Positions 26,325 to 34,416 are shown, counted from the stretch's first letter. The stretch: DNA of 64,000 bases from Terrimesophilobacter sp044464485 (GCA_044464485.1 JBIQLG010000006.1:124001-188000), one strand, 5' to 3'. A program made the numbers and translations. Notes: generated by a model not told the origin, from the letters alone.

Positions 26325-27116
26325 TTAGTCGTTCAGGTGTTGAATTGCGTAGTCTGCCTCCGAGGGGGTGAACTTTTCACCATAGTCACTCGTCAATTGA
26401 TCGCGAATAGCTTCCGGGGACATGGCCATTGAGTCTTGGTATTCCTTGGCTTTAGCCAAAGCATTCGCATTCCAGTCGGCCTTAACATTGTCTACCGCGT
26501 ACTGCGCGGCCTCTGGTGAAAACTTTTCGCCATACTCGGAGGTGAGCTGGTCATAAATCCCGGCCTTGCTCATGTGCATTATCTTTGAGTACGACCCCGC
26601 TTTGATAAGTGCCGACTTGAATTCCGGAGGCACAACCGGGGCAACCGGTTCTGCGGACTTCGTTTCGACAGGTTCTGGAGACGTCGTTTTGACTGGTTCG
26701 GCGGCCTTCGATGCCTGTGCACCTGGTTCCGAAGAATGCGCGATTGCAGCGAGCGGCTTTTCAAGAGATGCATGATTAACGACCGAGCTAAGACCGGCGG
26801 TGATGCTGATCGACGCCAGCACAGCAATTCCTCCCAGAACTATCCCTGTGATTGACATCCCTTTCGACTGGCTTTTTCTCAACGCAAGAATTCCTAGCAC
26901 GACGGCGACAACGCCTACCAGCGCACCAAATACAGGAATCAGCCCGAAAAGAAACGCTCCAATCCCAACAACCAGTGCCGCTATCGCTAGACCCCGAGGC
27001 GTCGAAGCTGCCGGTGGCGGCGGGGGCAGGGTCGCGGTTGTTTGAGCTGGGGCAGAGGTTTGGGAAGGGTCGGCGGGAGAAGAATCCTGCGGGCCACCCG
27101 TTTCAGGTATTGTCAT
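26325..27116 (-). CDS. DUF4190-type membrane protein with two C-terminal Ltp repeats
   Basis: Protein of 263 residues. A Ser/Thr/Pro-rich start (PPPPPAASTPRG) leads to two or three membrane segments with DUF4190-like pattern (GLAIAALVVGIGAFLFGLIP, GMSITGIVLGGIAVLASI). An E/P/K/S-rich linker with repeated EPV motifs follows. The C-terminus has two tandem repeats of about 45 residues, each with YGEKF(S/T)P.EA.YA and N, matching the host-cell-surface-exposed (Ltp) domain. Ltp proteins of streptococcal phages block superinfecting DNA entry; in actinobacteria the role is untested. The gene is visibly AT-richer than its neighbours and lies beside an integrase remnant and tRNAs. An in-frame ATG at 27185 is an alternative start. 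Confidence 0.8.
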   Translation of the reverse strand: MTIPETGGPQDSSPADPSQTSAPAQTTATLPPPPPAASTPRGLAIAALVVGIGAFLFGLIPVFGALVGVVAVVLGILALRKSQSKGMSITGIVLGGIAVLASISITAGLSSVVNHASLEKPLAAIAHSSEPGAQASKAAEPVKTTSPEPVETKSAEPVAPVVPPEFKSALIKAGSYSKIMHMSKAGIYDQLTSEYGEKFSPEAAQYAVDNVKADWNANALAKAKEYQDSMAMSPEAIRDQLTSDYGEKFTPSEADYAIQHLND

Positions 27117-27164
27117 GAAGCTATCTTGATCTGGAGGGAAATTCTTCAAAAGCCCCACAAGGGG

Positions 27165-27290
27165 TGGAATTCGAAGCGTCCGCATTCCTATGACTTGGCA
27201 CGGGTATGGCTGCTCCTGACGTTCAAGCGATTTTCGGCCATTCATCGCTTGGGGTCACTCTGCTGTATTTGGGTACGCGAGCAGTAGCGT
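27165..27290 (+). pseudogene. Tyrosine-recombinase C-terminal remnant
   Basis: In one frame MAAPDVQAIFGHSSLGVTLL, followed by YLGTR, reads like the end of a phage-type integrase (the GHSS...T..Y box with catalytic His and Tyr). Just upstream, in another frame, HSYDLARVWLL resembles the HxLR box. The two halves are out of frame and the rest of the gene is missing. It ends about 30 bp from the 3' end of tRNA-Phe, a classic integration target. Confidence 0.55.
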
Positions 27291-27321
27291 CAGCGTCGGG
27301 GCGCTCTTTACGCAAACTTGA

Positions 27322-27397
27322 TGGTGGCTCCGACCGGCATCGATCCGGTGACCTTTCGATTTTCAGTCGAACGCTCTACCAACTGAGCTACAGAGCC
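27322..27397 (-). tRNA. tRNA-Phe (GAA)
   Basis: Cloverleaf on the minus strand: acceptor GGCTCTG/CGGAGCC, D-stem AGCTCAGTTGGTAGAGC, anticodon loop CTGAAAA in a TTCGA/TCGAA-type stem, TpsiC arm around GGATCGATGCC. CCA is encoded at 27322-27324. The T-loop reads GATCGATG rather than the usual GTTCGA-type, still foldable. Confidence 0.95.
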
Positions 27398-27463
27398 TTG
27401 CCTTTCTGGAACAGTATTCCAGAAAAGTAAGGCACAGCCACTGGCGAGAGTGGCCGTGCCTTG

Positions 27464-27537
27464 CGACCCTGACCGGACTTGAACCGGCGACCTCCGCCGT
27501 GACAGGGCGGCGCGCTAACCAACTGCGCTACAGGGCC
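27464..27537 (-). tRNA. tRNA-Asp (GTC)
   Basis: Minus-strand cloverleaf with acceptor GGCCCTG/CAGGGTC, anticodon loop CTGTCAC (GTC) and T-arm GCCGGTTCAAGTCCGGT. No CCA is encoded. Confidence 0.95.
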
Positions 27538-27557
27538 TAGCTATTCAGTTACATGTC

Positions 27558-27633
27558 TGGTGACCCCAACGGGATTCGAACCCGTGCCGCCGCCGTGAAA
27601 GGGCGGTGTCCTAGGCCACTAAACGATGGGGCC
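27558..27633 (-). tRNA. tRNA-Glu (TTC)
   Basis: Minus-strand cloverleaf with acceptor GGCCCCA/TGGGGTC, anticodon loop CTTTCAC (TTC) and T-arm ACGGGTTCGAATCCCGT. CCA is encoded at 27558-27560. It is the promoter-proximal member of a Glu-Asp-Phe cluster. Confidence 0.95.
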
Positions 27634-27803
27634 AGGAAGATGGAACCTTCTTAGCTACCGACGATCAAGCATACGGGTGGGCAACGGTTTTCACAAACGC
27701 GTAAATCCGACCACACCGCGTTATTTCCGCAAGACATCCGGATACGGGGATAGGTTCAACTCAAACTTTAACCTTTGGGGTGCTGGATTAGCGCCCCAAC
27801 CCT

Positions 27804-27832
27804 TGTTAGTGTGGCAGATGTTAACAATGTTA
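27804..27832 (+). promoter_or_regulatory. Repeated TGTTA sites upstream of the M23 peptidase gene
   Basis: TGTTA occurs at 27804, 27819 and 27828, the last two as TGTTAACAATGTTAC. Cell-wall hydrolase genes of actinobacteria are often controlled by the response regulator MtrA through repeats of this kind. The assignment is inference from gene class and motif only. Confidence 0.3.
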
Positions 27833-27874
27833 CTGGCGTGACAAGAGGGTACTTCGCCAGGGAGCCGGGGAATT

Positions 27875-29098
27875 ATGACGACGCGTGTCGGGCGGACCAC
27901 GCTCACGCACTGGTGGCGCAACCGCGTCGTGGTGACACTCGCACTGGTCGGGGTGCTGGTGGCGGGCAACATTGCGACGCAAGCGCCGCAACCCGCGTGG
28001 GCGAGCGACTACCCGAGCTGGTCGGATGTTCTGGCCGCGCGCAACAACGTTGCCGCGAAAAAGGCCGAGATCAGCCGCATCCAGGCGCTTCTGCAGCAGC
28101 TGGAAGATCAGGCCAAAGCCACCGAAGCTGTCGCGATCGAGAAGGGAGCCCTCTTCCAGAAGGCTCAGGATGCCTTCGACACGCAAAACTACAAGACTCA
28201 GCAATATCAGGATCAGGCGGATGCCGCACAAAAGAAGGCGGACGAATCCATCAAACGCGCCGGCCAGCTTGCCGCACGCATGGCCCGCACCGGCGGAACC
28301 GACCTGTCCTCCACTCTGTTCTTCAACGGCGACGACGCCAGGAACGTGCTTGCCGACCTCGGCATGGCGAGCAAGATCACCGACCAGTCCAAGGGGCTGT
28401 ACGACCGGGCGAAGCAGGACCAGAACACCGCGCAGTCGCTGACTGATCAGGCCAACGTGGCGAAAGCCGAGTTGGAGCGTCTGCGGGATCTTGCGGAGAA
28501 GGCCCGGCAGGAGGCGCAGGCCGCGGCCGATGCCGCTGCTGCTGCGCTTCAGGAACAGCAGGCGAACAACGCGCGGCTTCAGGCCCAGTTGGCCACGCTG
28601 CAAACCGGTCTCGTGCAAACCGAGGCTGCCTACATCAAGGGTGTGCAGGAACAGTACGGCGGCGACGGCTCCGTGGAGATCAGCTCGTCAGGTTGGGCGC
28701 GGCCCGCGGTCGGTCACGTCACCGACGGTTTCGGCCCGCGCGTGGCACCGGTCCCCGGTGTGCTTCCCATCCACCACGGCACCGATATCGGAGCCAGCTG
28801 CAACAGTCGCATCAGCGCGGCACACAGCGGAACGGTGATTTACGCCGGCTGGTACGGCACCTACGGCAACTTCATCCTCATCGACCACGGCGGCGGCATC
28901 AGCACCGGGTACGCGCACATTGTGAGCGGCGGGATCATGGTTTCCTACGGCCAGCAGGTGGTTGTCGGTCAGCAGATTGCGCGCGTGGGTTCGACCGGTG
29001 CGTCCACCGGATGCCACCTGCACTTCGAGGTGCGCATCGGGGGAACCGCGATCGACGCCCAACCGTTCATGCGCGCACGCGGGATCAACATCACCTGA
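27875..29098 (+). CDS. M23-family peptidoglycan endopeptidase with coiled coil
   Basis: Secreted cell-wall hydrolase of 407 residues. A signal peptide (VVVTLALVGVLVAGN, cut near AWASDYPSW) is followed by a long coiled coil (residues about 55-250, very rich in Ala, Gln, Glu and Lys). The C-terminal LytM domain then appears with HHGTDIG (zinc His and Asp), GGGISTGYAHI and HLHFEVRIGG (catalytic and zinc His). The architecture is like RipA- or EnvC-related factors that cut or activate septal peptidoglycan. Upstream repeats of TGTTA may mark control by a cell-wall-sensing regulator. It is convergent with ppa. Confidence 0.92.
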   Translation: MTTRVGRTTLTHWWRNRVVVTLALVGVLVAGNIATQAPQPAWASDYPSWSDVLAARNNVAAKKAEISRIQALLQQLEDQAKATEAVAIEKGALFQKAQDAFDTQNYKTQQYQDQADAAQKKADESIKRAGQLAARMARTGGTDLSSTLFFNGDDARNVLADLGMASKITDQSKGLYDRAKQDQNTAQSLTDQANVAKAELERLRDLAEKARQEAQAAADAAAAALQEQQANNARLQAQLATLQTGLVQTEAAYIKGVQEQYGGDGSVEISSSGWARPAVGHVTDGFGPRVAPVPGVLPIHHGTDIGASCNSRISAAHSGTVIYAGWYGTYGNFILIDHGGGISTGYAHIVSGGIMVSYGQQVVVGQQIARVGSTGASTGCHLHFEVRIGGTAIDAQPFMRARGINIT

Positions 29099-29178
29099 TC
29101 GGGCAGCGCTGCCGCTTTGCCCGTCTGCGGTCGGGCCGGTCGAGCGGACTGCGTGTGACGGTGGCTGCGGACGGGAGC

Positions 29179-29670
29179 TCAGTGGCCTTCGGCCGCGAAC
29201 TTTTCCTGCCCGGCGACGATGATCGCCTCGGCTTCTGCGGCGTCGCCCCAGCCTTCGGTCTTGACCCATTTGCCCGGCTCGAGGTCTTTGTAGTGTTCGA
29301 AGAAGTGCTCGATCTCTTTGCGGCGGAACTCGGGGATGTCGTTCACGTCCTGGATCCAGTCCCAGCGCGGGTCTTTCGCGGGCACGACGATCACCTTCGC
29401 GTCGGAACCCGCGTCATCCGTCATGTTGAACACGCCGACGGGACGCACTTTGGCGCCCACGCCGGGGAAGAGCGGAAACTCGCACAGCAGCAGAATGTCG
29501 ACCGGGTCGCCGTCGAGTCCGAGCGTTTTCTCGATGAAGCCGTAGTCGGCCGGGTAGACGAAGCTCGTGTAGAGAACGCGGTCGAGGAACACGCGACCGG
29601 TTTCGTGGTCGACCTCGTATTTATTGCGGCTCCCGCGGGGGATCTCGATGACGGCGTCGTAGAAGGCCAT
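29179..29670 (-). CDS. ppa: Inorganic pyrophosphatase
   Basis: Family I soluble pyrophosphatase hydrolysing PPi to phosphate, 163 residues. The signature DGDPVDILLL with its metal-binding Asp residues is present, together with IEIPRGSRNKYEVD (substrate-contact Arg/Lys) and YPADYGFIEKTLG. EHFFEHYKDLEPGKWVK near the C-terminus is typical. AAAGGAAA is a clear ribosome binding site before the ATG at 29670. It is divergent from tilS (45 bp), a common actinobacterial arrangement. Confidence 0.97.
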   Translation of the reverse strand: MAFYDAVIEIPRGSRNKYEVDHETGRVFLDRVLYTSFVYPADYGFIEKTLGLDGDPVDILLLCEFPLFPGVGAKVRPVGVFNMTDDAGSDAKVIVVPAKDPRWDWIQDVNDIPEFRRKEIEHFFEHYKDLEPGKWVKTEGWGDAAEAEAIIVAGQEKFAAEGH

Positions 29671-29715
29671 GGGTGTTTCCTTTCGTGCGGGAAGGTGCAG
29701 CAATAAGGTTACTGG

Positions 29716-31092
29716 ATGAGCACTCGCCCCAGATTGACTCCGGCAATTGCGGATGTGCGGCGCGCAGTACGTGAGGCGCTTGGCGCGCTCGGGGCGCCGG
29801 ATGCCGTGTCCGCCGGGCGGATTGCGCGCGACGTCCCCAGGTTGGGGCCGCACGAAGTCGCCAGGCGGGGTCCCCGCGAGGTCCCCGGGCCGACGATGCG
29901 CACTTTTGTCAACGATGCGCCCCCCACAACATCCGCATCGTTGACAAACCACCGCGGCGACGGGGCGGACAGTGGCGCGAGTGCGGCGACTGCGGCGAGC
30001 GCGGATGTCCTGGTCGCCCTGAGCGGCGGACCGGATTCCCTGGCGCTCGCAGCCGCCACCGCGTTCGAGGCGCCGCGCGCCGGGTTGCGTGCCGGTGCGG
30101 TGATTGTGGACCACGGCCTGCAGGCAGGTTCGGCGGATGTCGCGGCGCGGGCGGCCGCGCAGGCGCGCGAGCTCGGGCTCGATCCTGTGCTGGTCAAGCG
30201 GGTGGAGGTTGGCACGGAGGGCGGGCCGGAGGCGGCGGCGCGGGAGGCGCGGTACGCGGCGCTCGCGGGGGCGGCATCCGAAACCGGGACAGCCGCAGTG
30301 CTCCTCGGGCACACGCTCGATGATCAGGCGGAGACGGTGCTGCTCGGGCTCGCGCGAGGGAGCGGTGGCGCAAGTCTTAGCGGGATGGCGCCGGTGTCGG
30401 CCGCGCCCGTGTCGCCCGTGTCGCCCGCTCCATTGTTCCCCTTTGTCACGAATGTTCCGGATCGCGCCGACACCATCCCGACAAACAGGAACAATCGCGG
30501 GTCTGACGGTGGCATTTCGGGCCGCGACGGGTCGGGCCGCGACGGGTCCGGCCCTGGCAGTTCGGGCGTTGCCGCGACCGCACAGTTCCTGTACATGCGC
30601 CCCCTGCTCGGCATCCGTCGCGCACAGACCCTGCAGTTCTGCGCGGATTCCGGGCTGGAGTCGTGGCACGATCCGCAGAACGCCGACCCGAAGTTCGCGC
30701 GCGTGCGCGTGCGCGAGACGGTGCTGCCGATGCTGGAAGCCGAGCTCGGCCCGGGAGTCGCGGAGGCGCTCGCCCGCACGGCGGAGCTGTCGCGTGAGGA
30801 CTCAGAGGCGCTCGACCACTTCGCCGAAGAGCAGGCGGAGGAGCTGGCCGATCACGCGGAGGCGGGTCTGTCGCTGAGCGTCGCAGGGCTCGCGAGCAAC
30901 CCGGCGGCGCTGCGGCAGCGCATCATCCGGTTGGCGGTCGCATCCGAATTTGGCGTGTCGCTCAGCCGCGCGCACACGTTGGAGGTGGCGCGGCTGGTGA
31001 CCGAATGGCGCGGGCAGGGGCCGCTGCACCTGCCGGGCATTAGAGTGGTCAGACAGGGTGGCCTGATCGTGTTCTCCGCTGCGTTGTCTTAA
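29716..31092 (+). CDS. tilS: tRNA(Ile)-lysidine synthetase
   Basis: Converts C34 of the CAT-anticodon tRNA-Ile to lysidine using ATP, an essential step in decoding AUA. The PP-loop motif SGGPDS is at residues 103-108, followed by AVIVDHGLQAGS, LGHTLDDQAETVLLGLARGSG and, much later, RPLLGIRR and ESWHDPQNADPKFARVRVRETVLP. The protein (458 residues) is enlarged at two places. The P-loop lies some 70 residues further in than usual, and about 60 extra Ser/Gly/Pro/Arg-rich residues separate SLSGM from RPLLGIRR. Each extra part contains a long palindrome in the DNA. Catalytic motifs are intact, so the gene should be functional. hpt follows 58 bp downstream. Confidence 0.93.
   Translation: MSTRPRLTPAIADVRRAVREALGALGAPDAVSAGRIARDVPRLGPHEVARRGPREVPGPTMRTFVNDAPPTTSASLTNHRGDGADSGASAATAASADVLVALSGGPDSLALAAATAFEAPRAGLRAGAVIVDHGLQAGSADVAARAAAQARELGLDPVLVKRVEVGTEGGPEAAAREARYAALAGAASETGTAAVLLGHTLDDQAETVLLGLARGSGGASLSGMAPVSAAPVSPVSPAPLFPFVTNVPDRADTIPTNRNNRGSDGGISGRDGSGRDGSGPGSSGVAATAQFLYMRPLLGIRRAQTLQFCADSGLESWHDPQNADPKFARVRVRETVLPMLEAELGPGVAEALARTAELSREDSEALDHFAEEQAEELADHAEAGLSLSVAGLASNPAALRQRIIRLAVASEFGVSLSRAHTLEVARLVTEWRGQGPLHLPGIRVVRQGGLIVFSAALS
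29905..29948. repeat. In-frame palindrome in tilS N-terminal extension
   Basis: TTTGTCAACGATGCG (29905-29919) and CGCATCGTTGACAAA (29934-29948) are perfectly complementary with a 14-nt loop, located before the PP-loop codons within poorly conserved sequence. Confidence 0.85.
30432..30495. repeat. Second palindrome in tilS internal insertion
   Basis: ATTGTTCCCCTTTGTC (30432-30447) pairs with GACAAACAGGAACAAT (30480-30495) at 14 of 16 positions around a 32-nt loop. It lies in the extra segment between SLSGM and RPLLGIRR. Confidence 0.8.
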
Positions 31093-31150
31093 CTGCAGCG
31101 GAGGGCGGCGCGCGGGCCCGCGGGTGATCGAGCGAAGGAACACCAACGGC

Positions 31151-31702
31151 ATGAAACTCGACGATGTCGCCGAAGACCTCGAAGAAGTCCTGCTCACCGA
31201 GGACACCATCCACGAACGCATCGCCGAGCTGAGCCGCGAGATCGAGAAGGATTACGCGGGCGAGCCGCTGCTGCTTGTTGGCGTGCTCAAGGGCGCCGTG
31301 ATGGTGATGGCGGATCTCGCTCGCGAGTTGAAGCTGCCGATCAACATGGACTGGATGGCGGTGTCGAGCTACGGGTCCGGCACACAGTCGTCGGGCGTTG
31401 TGCGCATCCTGAAGGACCTCGACTCGGACCTCACCGGCCGCCGCGTGCTCATTGTGGAGGACATCATCGACTCGGGTTTGACCCTCTCGTGGCTGCTCGC
31501 GAACCTGCAAAGCCGTGGGGCGAAATCCGTGGACATCCTCGCGCTGCTGCGCAAACCGGATGCCGCCAAAGTCGACGTGCCCGTCAAGTATGTGGGCTTC
31601 GAGATCCCGAACAAGTTCGTGGTCGGATACGGGCTCGACTATGCGGAGAAGTACCGCAACCTGCGCGGCGTGGGTGTGCTCGCGCCGCACGTGTACCAGT
31701 AG
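31151..31702 (+). CDS. hpt: Hypoxanthine phosphoribosyltransferase
   Basis: Purine salvage enzyme that joins hypoxanthine or guanine to PRPP; 183 residues, cytosolic. The PRPP-binding signature VLIVEDIIDSGLTLSW is near residue 98, with LLVGVLKGAVMVMADL (loop with conserved Lys-Gly) and SSYGSGTQSSG (flexible loop) before it. The C-terminus has FVVGYGLDYAEKYRNLR. The ATG at 31151 is chosen because it gives a standard N-terminus and GAAGGA lies about a dozen bases upstream; a GTG at 31124 is also in frame. In most actinobacteria ftsH follows directly, but here it is 23.6 kb away. Confidence 0.95.
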   Translation: MKLDDVAEDLEEVLLTEDTIHERIAELSREIEKDYAGEPLLLVGVLKGAVMVMADLARELKLPINMDWMAVSSYGSGTQSSGVVRILKDLDSDLTGRRVLIVEDIIDSGLTLSWLLANLQSRGAKSVDILALLRKPDAAKVDVPVKYVGFEIPNKFVVGYGLDYAEKYRNLRGVGVLAPHVYQ

Positions 31703-31712
31703 GGATTCACTC

Positions 31713-31754
31713 GCCGGTTGAGCAGCGTGCGTCGCGAAGCGGGCACCCGCCGGC
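31713..31754. repeat. Second-family palindromic repeat after hpt
   Basis: GCCGGTTGAGCAGCGTGCG ... CACCCGCCGGC forms an imperfect palindrome related to the GGTTGAGCGAGC...GTCTCGAGACC type seen again near 33311. It marks the left edge of the accessory block. Confidence 0.55.
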
Positions 31755-31761
31755 CGCGCCC

Positions 31762-32424
31762 CTACCCCACCTCATTCAGCCGCACCATAGCGTCATACAG
31801 CTGCTCGTCCGTCATCGGCGGCTCGGGGATCGGGTGTGCCCGCTCGGCGCGGTACGCGTCGAGCATGAGGTGCAGGTTCCGCCGCCAGGCATCCGGGGCC
31901 GCGGTGCGGGTGGCGTCCATGATCCGGCCGTTGGACCAGATCAGGTTGACGATGTCGGCCTGGGTGATGTCGGGGCGGGCCCGGCCGGCATCCTGCGCCC
32001 GGGTGAGTACGGTCTCGATCTGGCGGCACATCTCGTCGTGGATGCGCTCGGTGTGCGCGTTGCGGGGGAAACGGCGGGAGAGGAAGTCGTTGAAGCCGCG
32101 GTCGCCCGCTTGCATGCCGAGCAGGTGCTCCAGGTAGGTGGCGAATCCGTCCCACGGGTCGTTCGCGGCCAGCGCGATTGCGGCGCCGTCGAGGAACTCC
32201 TGAAGCCTCGGAGTGAAGGCGGCCAGGAGCAGGTCCAGGCGGGTCGGGAAGTGGCGGTACAGGGTGCCGATGGCCACACCGGCGTCGCGGGCGATCTTCT
32301 CGAGGGATGCGTCCACGCCCTGGGCGGCGAATTCGCGCTGCGCTGAGGCGATGAGCTTGTCGCGGCGTTCCTGCGCGTCGCGGCGCAGGGGGCGTCGCGG
32401 TTGCTGGATGTCGGGCACGCTCAT
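31762..32424 (-). CDS. TetR-family transcriptional regulator
   Basis: Repressor of 220 residues. The N-terminal HTH is clear: DKLIASAQREFAAQGVDASL, EKIARDAGVAIGTLYRHFPT (recognition helix) and RLDLLLAAF. The C-terminal ligand domain contains DGFATYLEHLLGMQAGDRGF and a helical tail. It is divergent from a NAD(P)-binding oxidoreductase gene 149 bp away and probably controls it, an arrangement typical for these pairs. The ligand is unknown. Confidence 0.92.
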   Translation of the reverse strand: MSVPDIQQPRRPLRRDAQERRDKLIASAQREFAAQGVDASLEKIARDAGVAIGTLYRHFPTRLDLLLAAFTPRLQEFLDGAAIALAANDPWDGFATYLEHLLGMQAGDRGFNDFLSRRFPRNAHTERIHDEMCRQIETVLTRAQDAGRARPDITQADIVNLIWSNGRIMDATRTAAPDAWRRNLHLMLDAYRAERAHPIPEPPMTDEQLYDAMVRLNEVG

Positions 32425-32573
32425 TCGACCACGTTACCAAGTCTTCGAGAAACCTGAGGCAACCCTCCGGAATAAAGTGAGGGATGCCTCCGTTGGATTG
32501 GAGATCACAGACCGCAAGGAGTGCCTCACCTTGGCTCTCTCGACGGCCGACAGACAATGGAGGAGTACACATC

Positions 32574-33200
32574 ATGAGCACCATGAGCACCATCAGCATC
32601 ATCGGCGCGGGCAACATGGCGGCCGCTATCGGCACGCGATCGGCCGAACACGGTCACGCCGTCGAGTTCATGAGCCGCGACGCCGCCAAAGCGCAGGCGC
32701 TGGCGGACCGGATCGGCAACGGGGCGACCGTCGGCGAGTTCGGCGCACGGCCAGCCGGTGACATCGTCATCGTGGCGGTTCCGTTCGCCAGCGCGGTGGA
32801 CGTGGTCAGGCGTTTCGGCGATGCGCTGGAGGGCAAGACCCTCGTCGATATCACCAATGCGTTCACAGCGGACGGTAGCGGGCTCATGACGACCGCAGGC
32901 AATTCGGTGACCGAGCAGCTGGCCGCTGCTGCCCCCACGGGTACGCAGGTCGTGAAGGCGTTCAACATGCTCTTCCGAGGCGTCGTCGCGGACGACAAGC
33001 CGGTGGACGTGTTCTTCGCCGGCGGCAGCGCCGAGGCGAGGGCACGTGTCGCGGCGTTCCTGGAGAGCCTCGACATGCGGCCGGTCGACGCGGGTGGGAT
33101 CGAGATGACTCACGCGCTGGAGTGGGCAGGCCTGCTTCTGGTGGGTCTGGCGCGCAACGGTGCCGGCTTCGACTTCGCGTTGAGTGCCGCGGCCCGGTGA
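32574..33200 (+). CDS. NAD(P)-binding oxidoreductase (F420-reductase-like)
   Basis: Rossmann-fold protein of 208 residues similar to coenzyme F420:NADP oxidoreductases and related NADP-binding proteins. ISIIGAGNMAAAIG near the N-terminus is the dinucleotide-binding loop, FMSRDAAKAQALADRIG the next strand and helix with possible NADP-phosphate Arg, then DIVIVAVPFASAVDVV, LVDITNAFTADGS and VVKAFNMLFRGV. Whether it uses F420 or another acceptor is open. GGAGG lies seven or eight bases before the ATG. It pairs with the divergent TetR gene. Confidence 0.82.
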   Translation: MSTMSTISIIGAGNMAAAIGTRSAEHGHAVEFMSRDAAKAQALADRIGNGATVGEFGARPAGDIVIVAVPFASAVDVVRRFGDALEGKTLVDITNAFTADGSGLMTTAGNSVTEQLAAAAPTGTQVVKAFNMLFRGVVADDKPVDVFFAGGSAEARARVAAFLESLDMRPVDAGGIEMTHALEWAGLLLVGLARNGAGFDFALSAAAR

Positions 33201-33310
33201 GGTGGCGTTCGAGGGAGTCGTGACGGTGGATGCGCGCGCTCGTCGTCGACGACCTGGAGAGGTGGCGCAGTACGAGAACTCGTATCGGCTCTGCTGTGTG
33301 CGCGGGCACG

Positions 33311-33344
33311 CCGGTTGAGCGAGCAGCGCGTCTCGAGACCCCGG
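33311..33344. repeat. Second-family palindromic repeat
   Basis: CCGGTTGAGCGAGCAGCGCG followed by TCTCGAGACCCCGG; the arms CCGG(T)T and (A)CCCCGG and the inner CGAGC/GCG pairings give an imperfect hairpin. The surrounding 33201-33438 gap holds no recognisable gene. Confidence 0.6.
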
Positions 33345-33438
33345 CCCCCTCAAGACGGGGTACCCCTCCGCGCACGTGGCTGCGAGACTTGCCGGGTCGG
33401 TCATCTGATTTCCGACGGGGGGAACCGGGGGGTTCACT

Positions 33439-34086
33439 ATGACTGTTCAGACGGGCATCGCGGGCGGTTCCGCACGCCGCGAGCACGAGCGGCGCGCGGC
33501 GAAGGATGAGGCGCGCATCCGCAGCGACTGGGGCAGGTTTGGCGGCCTCGCGGTCGCACTGACGCCGGAGCGCACGAGCACGCGAGTGTGGAGCACGGGT
33601 GCGAACGGCGAGGAAATCGTCGGGGCGAGGCTCGACAGCATCGCCTCGGATGCCGTGCGGGTTCTGCACGATCGCCGCATCCCGGGCAGCAGGGCGAACA
33701 TCGACCACATCGTGGTCACGCCCGCGGCCGTGTGGGTGATCGATGCGAAGAAGTACAAAGGCAGCCCTGGGCTTCAGGTGGAGGGCGGACTCTTCCGTCC
33801 GCGCATCGAGAAGCTCACAGTGAGCGGACGCAACCAGACCCGGCTCGTCGACGAGATGCTGTGGCAGATGGAGCACGTGCAGTCCGTGGTGCGGGATGTG
33901 CCGGTGAGGGGGATTCTGTGCTTCGTCGACGCCGATTGGCCGTTCTTTGCGAGCCCGTTCCGCGTGAACGGTGTCGAGGTGATGTGGCCGAAGAGGCTCG
34001 TGGGGCGGTTGACCGAGGCCGGAACCGCATTGGTCGATGTCACCCAGATCGCCGAGCGACTCGCGACGATCTTCCGGTGCGCTTAG
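33439..34086 (+). CDS. NERD-domain nuclease-like protein
   Basis: Protein of 215 residues with a nuclease-related (NERD) domain of the PD-(D/E)XK fold: GARLDSIASDAVRVLHDRRI, then ANIDHIVVTPAAVWVIDAKK with Asp89 and the D102-A-K104 motif. The C-terminal half (VRGILCFVDADWPFFASPF, VMWPKRLVGRL) is usual for actinobacterial NERD proteins. No membrane segment is seen. The domain occurs next to helicases and in mobile regions and may cut or bind DNA, but no substrate has been assigned. It is the first clearly accessory-type gene of the block. Confidence 0.85.
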   Translation: MTVQTGIAGGSARREHERRAAKDEARIRSDWGRFGGLAVALTPERTSTRVWSTGANGEEIVGARLDSIASDAVRVLHDRRIPGSRANIDHIVVTPAAVWVIDAKKYKGSPGLQVEGGLFRPRIEKLTVSGRNQTRLVDEMLWQMEHVQSVVRDVPVRGILCFVDADWPFFASPFRVNGVEVMWPKRLVGRLTEAGTALVDVTQIAERLATIFRCA

Positions 34087-34111
34087 CTACCGAAACACTC
34101 GTGCGTGACCG

Positions 34112-34135
34112 AATAGACTATAATTCGGACTATGA
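34112..34135 (+). promoter_or_regulatory. Toxin-antitoxin promoter and likely operator
   Basis: A perfect -10 box TATAAT (34119-34124) ends seven bases before the antitoxin ATG, so the mRNA is probably leaderless. ATAG (34113-34116) and the CTAT repeats at 34118 and 34130 flank it as half-sites, fitting autorepression by the antitoxin. Confidence 0.55.
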
Positions 34136-34416
34136 GTATTATCCCGCTGACGGAGGCAAAATCTCGGCTGTCTGAGATCGCGGATGAGATCCACCGCACT
34201 CATGAGCGGGTGAGCGTCACCCGCAACGGCCGCGAGTACGTCGTGATCATGTCGGCTGAGGACCTCGACTCGCTCGAAGCCACAATCGAGTTGCTCTCCG
34301 ATCCTTCCGCTCAGGCACGCATCGCCCAGGCTGAGGCGGATATCGACGGTGGCGACGCCACCACTCTCGATGAGATGACCCGCATTATGCAGGAGCGCCG
34401 CCGCGGTGGCGAGTGA
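34132..34416 (+). CDS. Phd/YefM-family antitoxin
   Basis: Antitoxin of 94 residues. The N-terminal Phd fold is evident: SIIPLTEAKSRLSEIADEIH, then HERVSVTRNGREYVVIMSAE with the conserved RNG turn. The C-terminal tail (GDATTLDEMTRIMQERRRGG) is the flexible part that masks the toxin. It neutralises the RelE-like toxin encoded next, whose start lies inside its last codons, and together they should bind the TATAAT-containing promoter. Confidence 0.93.
   Translation: MSIIPLTEAKSRLSEIADEIHRTHERVSVTRNGREYVVIMSAEDLDSLEATIELLSDPSAQARIAQAEADIDGGDATTLDEMTRIMQERRRGGE

Noticed and set aside
26566..27118. Plus-strand open frames over the Ltp gene
   Set aside because: Minus-strand gene has membrane segments and two Ltp repeats; the plus frames have no pattern.
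29099..29178. GGGCAGCGCTGCC hairpin as terminator of the M23 peptidase gene
   Set aside because: Short imperfect pairing, no T-run; evidence too weak to list.
33201..33438. Short frame starting MRALVVDDLERW as a response-regulator remnant
   Set aside because: Only a dozen suggestive residues; the rest is repeat sequence.
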